Assembly: GCF_004122735.1 (NCBI RefSeq)
Contig: NZ_SDIF01000068.1
Coordinates: 1-35,627, forward strand
Direction: 5' to 3'
Source of the DNA: Streptomyces sioyaensis
GTDB lineage: Bacteria; Actinomycetota; Actinomycetes; Streptomycetales; Streptomycetaceae
Length of the DNA stretch: 35,627 nucleotides
Shown here: positions 31,187 through 35,627 of the stretch, one piece after another
How positions within the stretch are numbered: the stretch's first letter is position 1
How the letters are laid out: each line of letters opens with the position of its first letter
Made by a program: the position numbers and the translations under genes
Notes under the pieces: model-generated
The model's database searches: none
Told to the model about the DNA's origin: nothing
The model's input: only the letters and a program-made list of their open reading frames with translations

Positions 31187-31951
31187 TCAGACCTCGGGGC
31201 GGAGCATCGGCGGGTTGAGCAGCGTCGCCCCGCCGGCTCTGAACAGCTGTGCGGGACGGCCGCCCTGACGCGTCGTCGTACCGCCCGTGGGCACCAGGAA
31301 GCCGGGGGTGCCGGTCACCTTGCGGTGGAAGTTACGGGGGTCCAGGGCCACCCCCCAGACCGCCTCGTACACGCGGCGCAGCTCGCCCACGGTGAACTCC
31401 GGTGGGCAGAAGGCCGTGGCGAGCGAGGAGTACTCGATCTTCGAGCGGGCGCGCTCCACACCGTCGGCCAGGATCCGGGCGTGGTCGAACGCGAGCGGAG
31501 CCGCCAGCTCACCCTCGCGGGTGAGGGTGTCGTCCTGCCCCAGGAGGGTCTCCACCGGTGCCCAGCGCGCGCTGTGGGCGTCGCCGCCGGCCTTGGGAGC
31601 GGGCAGGTCGGGGGCGAGTACCAGATGCGCGACGCTGACGACCCGCATCCGGGGGTCCCTCTTGGGGTCGCCGTAGGTGGCGAGCTGTTCGAGGTGTGCG
31701 CCGTACACGGGTGACGGACCGGCCGGGGACTGGGCGTGCAGACCGGTCTCCTCGGCGAGCTCCCGCGCGGCCGCGCCCTCGAGGTCCTCGTCGGCCCGGA
31801 CGAATCCACCGGGCAGGGCCCAGCGGCCCTGGAACGGCGGCTCACCGCGCCGCACGGCCAGCGCACACAGGGCGTGGCGGCGCACGGTGAGCACGACCAG
31901 ATCGACAGTGACGGCAAAGGGCGGGAAGGCCGACGGGTCGTAGGGAGGCAT
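31187..31951 (-). CDS. Nudix hydrolase with C-terminal winged helix (NrtR type)
   Basis: A 254-residue cytoplasmic protein. The Nudix domain (about 10-150) has a complete box from G49 to L71 (GGFVRADE ... RELAEETGL), with all metal-binding Glu residues, so hydrolysis of an ADP-ribose-like substrate is possible. The C-terminal domain (about 165-250, FTVGELRRVYEAVWG, LDPRNFHRKV) is the winged helix of NrtR-family regulators of NAD metabolism, which use the Nudix domain to sense ADP-ribose. It may be a regulator, an enzyme or both. Start ATG 31951 has GGGAGG close upstream on the coding strand side being weak, so the start rests on the family N-terminus. A dyad TCGTC-N5-GACGA lies 14 bases upstream. 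Confidence 0.87.
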   Translation of the reverse strand: MPPYDPSAFPPFAVTVDLVVLTVRRHALCALAVRRGEPPFQGRWALPGGFVRADEDLEGAAARELAEETGLHAQSPAGPSPVYGAHLEQLATYGDPKRDPRMRVVSVAHLVLAPDLPAPKAGGDAHSARWAPVETLLGQDDTLTREGELAAPLAFDHARILADGVERARSKIEYSSLATAFCPPEFTVGELRRVYEAVWGVALDPRNFHRKVTGTPGFLVPTGGTTTRQGGRPAQLFRAGGATLLNPPMLRPEV

Positions 31952-31961
31952 GGCGTGATCA

Positions 31962-31982
31962 TAGTCGTCCGCCTGACGATAA
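31962..31982. promoter_or_regulatory. Dyad upstream of the NrtR-type gene
   Basis: TCGTC (31965-31969) and GACGA (31975-31979) flank five bases, with a matching outer T/A pair, 11 to 31 bases before the Nudix gene start. Its GTC...GAC centre resembles NrtR operators in general form. An autoregulatory operator is a reasonable guess. Confidence 0.45.
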
Positions 31983-31999
31983 ACAGGCCCATCACCACC

Positions 32000-34102
32000 T
32001 CACGAGCCCAGTTGCAGACCTTCCGCCGCCGTCTCCACCAGCCCCATGCCGAGTCTGCTGACCCGTACGGCGAACGGCTGCTCGGCCACGCTCAGGCCGG
32101 TCAGCTGTAGCGCGCCGAGCGGGGCGGTGGCGAGCGGCCGCACGGACACCGTCCCGGCAGGAACATCGGGGCGCAGACCGGCGAGGGCGACGAGTATGTG
32201 CACCGCACCGGCCGCCGCCACGGCAGCGGGGCGGCAGGCCGCCGGGTGCGGTACGGGGACGCCGCCGGCGGTGCGCTGCTCCCCCGCGTACATCTCGGGG
32301 AGGCGGTAGCCGAAGCTGTCCGCCGCATCGAGGATTCCCCTGGTCAGGGCGCCGGCTGCCCGCTCATGGCCCGCCGCGGCCAGTCCGGCGGCGGCGATCG
32401 CCGTGTCGTGGACGCGGACCGCACCGCTGCGGTGGCCGAACGGGTTGTAGCCGCTCTCCCTGGTTCCCCTTCCACGCAGACCCCATCCGGAGTCCATGGC
32501 GGGGCTCTCCAGTGCTCTGGCCAGTTGGTCGGTCTGGGTGGCGTCCAGCAAGCCGGGTGCCAGGGCCCCGCCGCCGAGCAGGCCGGTATCGAGGAGAGGG
32601 ACGCTGGTGGAGCCGAGGTGCGGGACGGGCCGCCCATCGGCGGTGAGCAGGGCGGCGGGGCGGCCGCCTGCGTTGTCCTCCCACCAGAAGTCCCTGCGGA
32701 ACCGGGTGCGCAGGTCAGCGGCCCAGTCCCGGAGCGCCGTCGCGTCGGATGATCCGACGGCTTCGAGGAGATCGGCACCCAGGAGAGCGGCGCGATGGGC
32801 ATGAGCCTGGGTCTCGCATCGGTACGGTCCGTCGGGCGCGGGGTCGGGGACGTAGCCGCCGCAGCTGCCCCCCGGTGGATCGGTGACGGTCCTCAGCCAT
32901 CGCAGGCAGCGCTCCGCAACGGGCAGCAGCCGCTCCGTCTCCTGCTCGGGAAGCCCCCAGCGGCGCGCCTCCGCGAGGACGGTGGGAAACAGAAGGGTCG
33001 CCTCGATGCCGGTGCAGCTTGGCGGGGCATGCGGTCCGGCGTCCCGGAGCGGACCGGGAATTCGGCCGAAATCCGCGCCTGGTGCGGCTTGTTGGCTACG
33101 GGCGAGCGCCCGCAATGTGCCCGCGGCGAGCCGGGTGCCCAAGGGCAGCAGCATCCGCGCGGCCCACAGCGCCTCGACCGGTGCCAGTCCACAGCGCCAG
33201 GGGAATCCGCCGGCCACAAAGATGTCCGCTGCGGCGGCCGGATCACGCATCACCAGGCCGTGCAGATCGTCGAGGCTTGCTGCCATGAGCACGTCGGCCC
33301 GGTGGTCGTCACATTCGAGCCGGGCCGCCGTCCAGGGACGCGGTGGGCGGGCACTGCGCGTGCGCGTCACGCCGGGTCCGGTGCGCGGGCCGGGGATGAG
33401 GACGGTGCCGGGGCGGCGGTCGCCTGCCGGTCCGCCGGTGTCCTGTTCCAGTGCGGTGTGCAGCTCGATGGTGCGGCGGCCGCCGGGTGGCAGATCCAGT
33501 TCCCAGCGCAGCAGGCCCGGCGAGGCGAGCGCGTCCTGGGGTGCGGGCGACGCGGACACCACCGCATGCACACCGGGCCCCGACCAACGCAGCCCGGAGC
33601 CGTGGACAGTGGCGTTCCGTTCCGGCCCCGGCAGGCCCACGGCGATGGCTCCGAGCTCTGCAAGGTCCGTGCCCAGCCGGATCTCGACCGGCAGCCGCAC
33701 GGGCCGCGCGGAGCTGCTGTGGAAGGTGATCCGCTCGGTGCCGTCGGCGGAGCGCAGCCGTTCCACGCGGATGTCCGGGTCCGGTCCGCGCTCTCCCGCC
33801 CTGCGGATCGTCCCGAGGAACCGGGCCCGGTCCGCACCGTTCAACCTCCCCTGGACGACGAGCGGTTCATCGCCCGCGACCCGGAGTTCGCAGCGGGACA
33901 GGGCCCGCCGTCCGTCGCGATAGAAGCCGTCCATGCCGTGGCCGGTCAGCTGCCCCGACGCCGGGGACACCGCGAGGGCCGGGAGGGCCACACAGACGAG
34001 TGAGGAGTGGACGGGTTGCGGTTGCGGGGGCCGGGGCGGCGCCGGGCGGCGCTCGCCGGGCGGCCGATGAACCGGCTGAGTGAGGGGGACGATGCCTGGC
34101 AC
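32000..34102 (-). CDS. Glycogen-debranching-type protein (GDE N-terminal domain, amylo-1,6-glucosidase-like)
   Basis: A 700-residue protein. Residues about 30-250 match the N-terminal domain of bacterial amylo-alpha-1,6-glucosidase-like proteins (LVCVALPALAVSP, GMDGFYRDGRRALSRCEL). The C-terminal part is an (alpha/alpha)6-barrel-like glycosidase domain with AGGFPWRCGLAPVEALWAARML, PYRCETQAHAHRAALLGADLLE, WGLRGRGTRESGYNPFGHRSG and VHDTAIAAAGL as landmarks. It should act on alpha-glucan branches or a related sugar polymer. No signal peptide is seen. The GTG at 34102 (MPGIVPLTQ) with GGGAGC nearby is chosen over the 34210 reading, which would run past the stop of the upstream gene. Substrate uncertain. 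Confidence 0.83.
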   Translation of the reverse strand: MPGIVPLTQPVHRPPGERRPAPPRPPQPQPVHSSLVCVALPALAVSPASGQLTGHGMDGFYRDGRRALSRCELRVAGDEPLVVQGRLNGADRARFLGTIRRAGERGPDPDIRVERLRSADGTERITFHSSSARPVRLPVEIRLGTDLAELGAIAVGLPGPERNATVHGSGLRWSGPGVHAVVSASPAPQDALASPGLLRWELDLPPGGRRTIELHTALEQDTGGPAGDRRPGTVLIPGPRTGPGVTRTRSARPPRPWTAARLECDDHRADVLMAASLDDLHGLVMRDPAAAADIFVAGGFPWRCGLAPVEALWAARMLLPLGTRLAAGTLRALARSQQAAPGADFGRIPGPLRDAGPHAPPSCTGIEATLLFPTVLAEARRWGLPEQETERLLPVAERCLRWLRTVTDPPGGSCGGYVPDPAPDGPYRCETQAHAHRAALLGADLLEAVGSSDATALRDWAADLRTRFRRDFWWEDNAGGRPAALLTADGRPVPHLGSTSVPLLDTGLLGGGALAPGLLDATQTDQLARALESPAMDSGWGLRGRGTRESGYNPFGHRSGAVRVHDTAIAAAGLAAAGHERAAGALTRGILDAADSFGYRLPEMYAGEQRTAGGVPVPHPAACRPAAVAAAGAVHILVALAGLRPDVPAGTVSVRPLATAPLGALQLTGLSVAEQPFAVRVSRLGMGLVETAAEGLQLGS

Positions 34103-34206
34103 GCTCTGCGCTCCCTGGTGAGGTCGGGGCTTCGTACGGCCTACGCCACTCAGGTGAACGGCCCGGCCGGCGCCCAGGTCACGCCGGCCGCGCTGCCATG
34201 TCGTGT

Positions 34207-35577
34207 TCACCGCCGGCTCCGGTCGCCGTCCCGGCCGGCCCGGCGCCTGCCGCGACCGTCCGTCGAACGGGTGCCGGGGCCCGTGCCGCCGCGAGGTCCG
34301 CGGGGGCGGCCGGCCGGCCCGCGCCTGGTCGGCCGTCGTGTCTCCTTGGTGGTGGACGGGGAATCGGTGGCGGGCGCGGGCGCATCCTCGGCGGCGCTCG
34401 TCACCGCATCGTTCTGCTCGCGCAGGCAGCGGCGCAGCGGCTCCGGATCGAGGCCTTCATTGATGGCGCGGTGCAGCAACTGGGCGAAGGTGTAGTCGGG
34501 GTCGAGCGACAGGGCGCAGTTGAGGGCGATGCGTGCCGACGGTCCGTCCTCGGTGGACCAGCAGACCCAGCCCGCGAGGGTGAGCGGGGCCGCCGCGTGC
34601 TCGGCGTAGCCACCGGCGCAGCGGCGGGCGAGGGCGCGCCAGAGCCGGAGGGCCGGCGCGGCAACTGAGCCGTCCATCCACTCCGCTGCCCGGTCGCGCG
34701 TGACCCGGTCCTGGAGGCCGAGGATGAGATCGGCGGCCTCGGCATCGGTGATCAGCGCGTCGTCGCAGGCGTCCCGGGCCCGGTTGCTGCCCGAGGGGGT
34801 GTCCTGACGGAACCGGTGGATCATGGCGCCGGCCAGGTCGAGGGTGTCCCGCCGGACGGTCGCCGCGCCGTCCCTCTCGAGCATGCGCGGCACCAGCGCG
34901 CCGGCCGCCGCGTCCAGCGCCTTCTCCTGCTCCGCGGCCCGCCTGCCGGTACGGGGCATCAGCCTGGCCTCCATCTCCTTGAGCGAGCCGCGCACCTGCA
35001 TACCCGCGTATGCGGCGGCCGCGGCCATCACGGACGTGCCGGGCATGACCATGGGCGTGCCCTCCGCGGGGCAGCACCGGAAGTCGGGGCAGCAGTAGGA
35101 CCAAAAGCGGCCGTTGGACAGGCACAGGGCTTCCAGGACCGGTACGTCGAGCGCACCGCAGGCGGTACGCAGCCGTTGGGCGAGCGGCCGGAGCCGGTCC
35201 TTGACGTCCTTGCCGCTCTCGCCTTCCGCGGGCTCCTGGCAGAGGTAGACGAGGATCGCCTCGGGCCGGGCGTCACGCTCCTGGCCCGCGGAGATCAGAC
35301 AGTCGGCGAGCTGGTCGGCGACATCCGGCCACTGCGCGGTGTCGGTGGGGATACCGAGCCTGACCCGACCGCCGAAGCGCCCGCGGTCGCCGTGCAGCGC
35401 GATCAGGACGATGCTGTCATCCGGATAGAAGCCCATGAGATACGGCAAGGCGTCGGCGAGTTCGGCCGGGCTGCGGAGGGTGACCTGGGCTTCGGTCGGC
35501 GGCGCCGGGACCGCGTCGGAAGTGGCGGAGGAGTGCGTGGGGCCGGACCGGGTGGGCGGGGTGGAAGAGCCGGCCAC
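34207..35577 (-). CDS. DUF4192 family protein
   Basis: A 456-residue protein typical of actinobacteria, of unknown function. The family hallmarks are LRSPAELADALPYLMGFYPDD shown here by LRSPAELADALPYLMGF, SIVLIALHGDRGRFGGRVR, and the Cys cluster in SNGRFWSYCCPDFRCCPAEG, which may bind a metal. A helical tail region (WMDGSVAAPALRLWRALARR, then STEDGPSARIALNCAL) resembles a repeat fold. The last about 60 residues are Arg/Gly/Pro-rich and likely disordered, possibly nucleic-acid binding. The GTG at 35577 lacks a clear ribosome site and the frame stays open to the window edge, so the true start may lie outside. It ends 104 bases before the debranching gene, possibly one operon. Confidence 0.8.
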   Translation of the reverse strand: MAGSSTPPTRSGPTHSSATSDAVPAPPTEAQVTLRSPAELADALPYLMGFYPDDSIVLIALHGDRGRFGGRVRLGIPTDTAQWPDVADQLADCLISAGQERDARPEAILVYLCQEPAEGESGKDVKDRLRPLAQRLRTACGALDVPVLEALCLSNGRFWSYCCPDFRCCPAEGTPMVMPGTSVMAAAAAYAGMQVRGSLKEMEARLMPRTGRRAAEQEKALDAAAGALVPRMLERDGAATVRRDTLDLAGAMIHRFRQDTPSGSNRARDACDDALITDAEAADLILGLQDRVTRDRAAEWMDGSVAAPALRLWRALARRCAGGYAEHAAAPLTLAGWVCWSTEDGPSARIALNCALSLDPDYTFAQLLHRAINEGLDPEPLRRCLREQNDAVTSAAEDAPAPATDSPSTTKETRRPTRRGPAGRPRGPRGGTGPGTRSTDGRGRRRAGRDGDRSRR

Positions 35578-35627
35578 CCGCCGAGGCCAGAGCCTGCGCC
35601 AGCTCCGGAGGCACGCACAGCGAACCG

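Overview
The window is a chromosomal piece of a Streptomyces or close relative. The base composition is very GC-rich with strong third-position G/C bias. Several proteins are diagnostic: HrdB with its Ala/Lys-rich insert, the sporulation regulator WhiH, an HPr gene with a DasR-type operator, an actinobacterial c-di-AMP riboswitch and a DmdR/IdeR-type iron box. As I recall it, the gene order (patA-like, ptsH, parC, paired citrate synthases, parE, hrdB, whiH) matches the S. coelicolor core region around SCO5842 to SCO5819. I see no insertion sequence, prophage, CRISPR array, tRNA or rRNA, so this is conserved core chromosome and not an island.

Layout, left to right. 1-4.6 kb: the 5' part of a GNAT/acyl-CoA-synthetase-like protein acetyltransferase (minus), divergent ptsH (HPr), a GntR/FCD regulator, and a secreted M23 (LytM) peptidase preceded by a c-di-AMP riboswitch. 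5-10.5 kb: a two-gene M16 peptidase operon (one catalytic, one inactive subunit), divergent from parC. 10.5-14.3 kb: a CobW-type metallochaperone GTPase, a citrate synthase, and a divergently transcribed second citrate synthase with an N-terminal helix-turn-helix. An AT-rich palindrome cluster lies between the two citrate synthases. 14.5-15.5 kb: a Suc_Fer-like iron-sulfur protein whose start codon abuts an iron box. 16-18.6 kb: a CitA/DcuS-type sensor kinase and its response regulator. 18.8-23.4 kb: a cation:acetate symporter with its DUF485 partner, a NarL-type two-component pair and a small membrane protein. 23.5-29 kb: parE, a small zinc-ribbon-like protein, a secreted trypsin-like protease and hrdB. 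29.3-35.6 kb: whiH, an NrtR-type Nudix/winged-helix protein, a glycogen-debranching-type protein and a DUF4192 protein.

How the genes work together. ParC and ParE form topoisomerase IV but are about 13 kb apart. The 11.7-20.9 kb block looks like a carboxylate-metabolism neighbourhood: two citrate synthase paralogues, one apparently also a DNA-binding protein, then a citrate/dicarboxylate-type two-component system and an acetate/monocarboxylate symporter. PtsH, its DasR site and the acetyltransferase at the left end add further links to carbon control.

The most promising under-described system is the citrate synthase pair. The fused HTH-citrate synthase has kept the catalytic Asp, while the stand-alone enzyme has Glu there. 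The shared intergenic region carries a TCAATATTGA palindrome lying on a TTGACA promoter element. The arrangement suggests a metabolite-sensing regulator derived from citrate synthase; this is inference from sequence layout.
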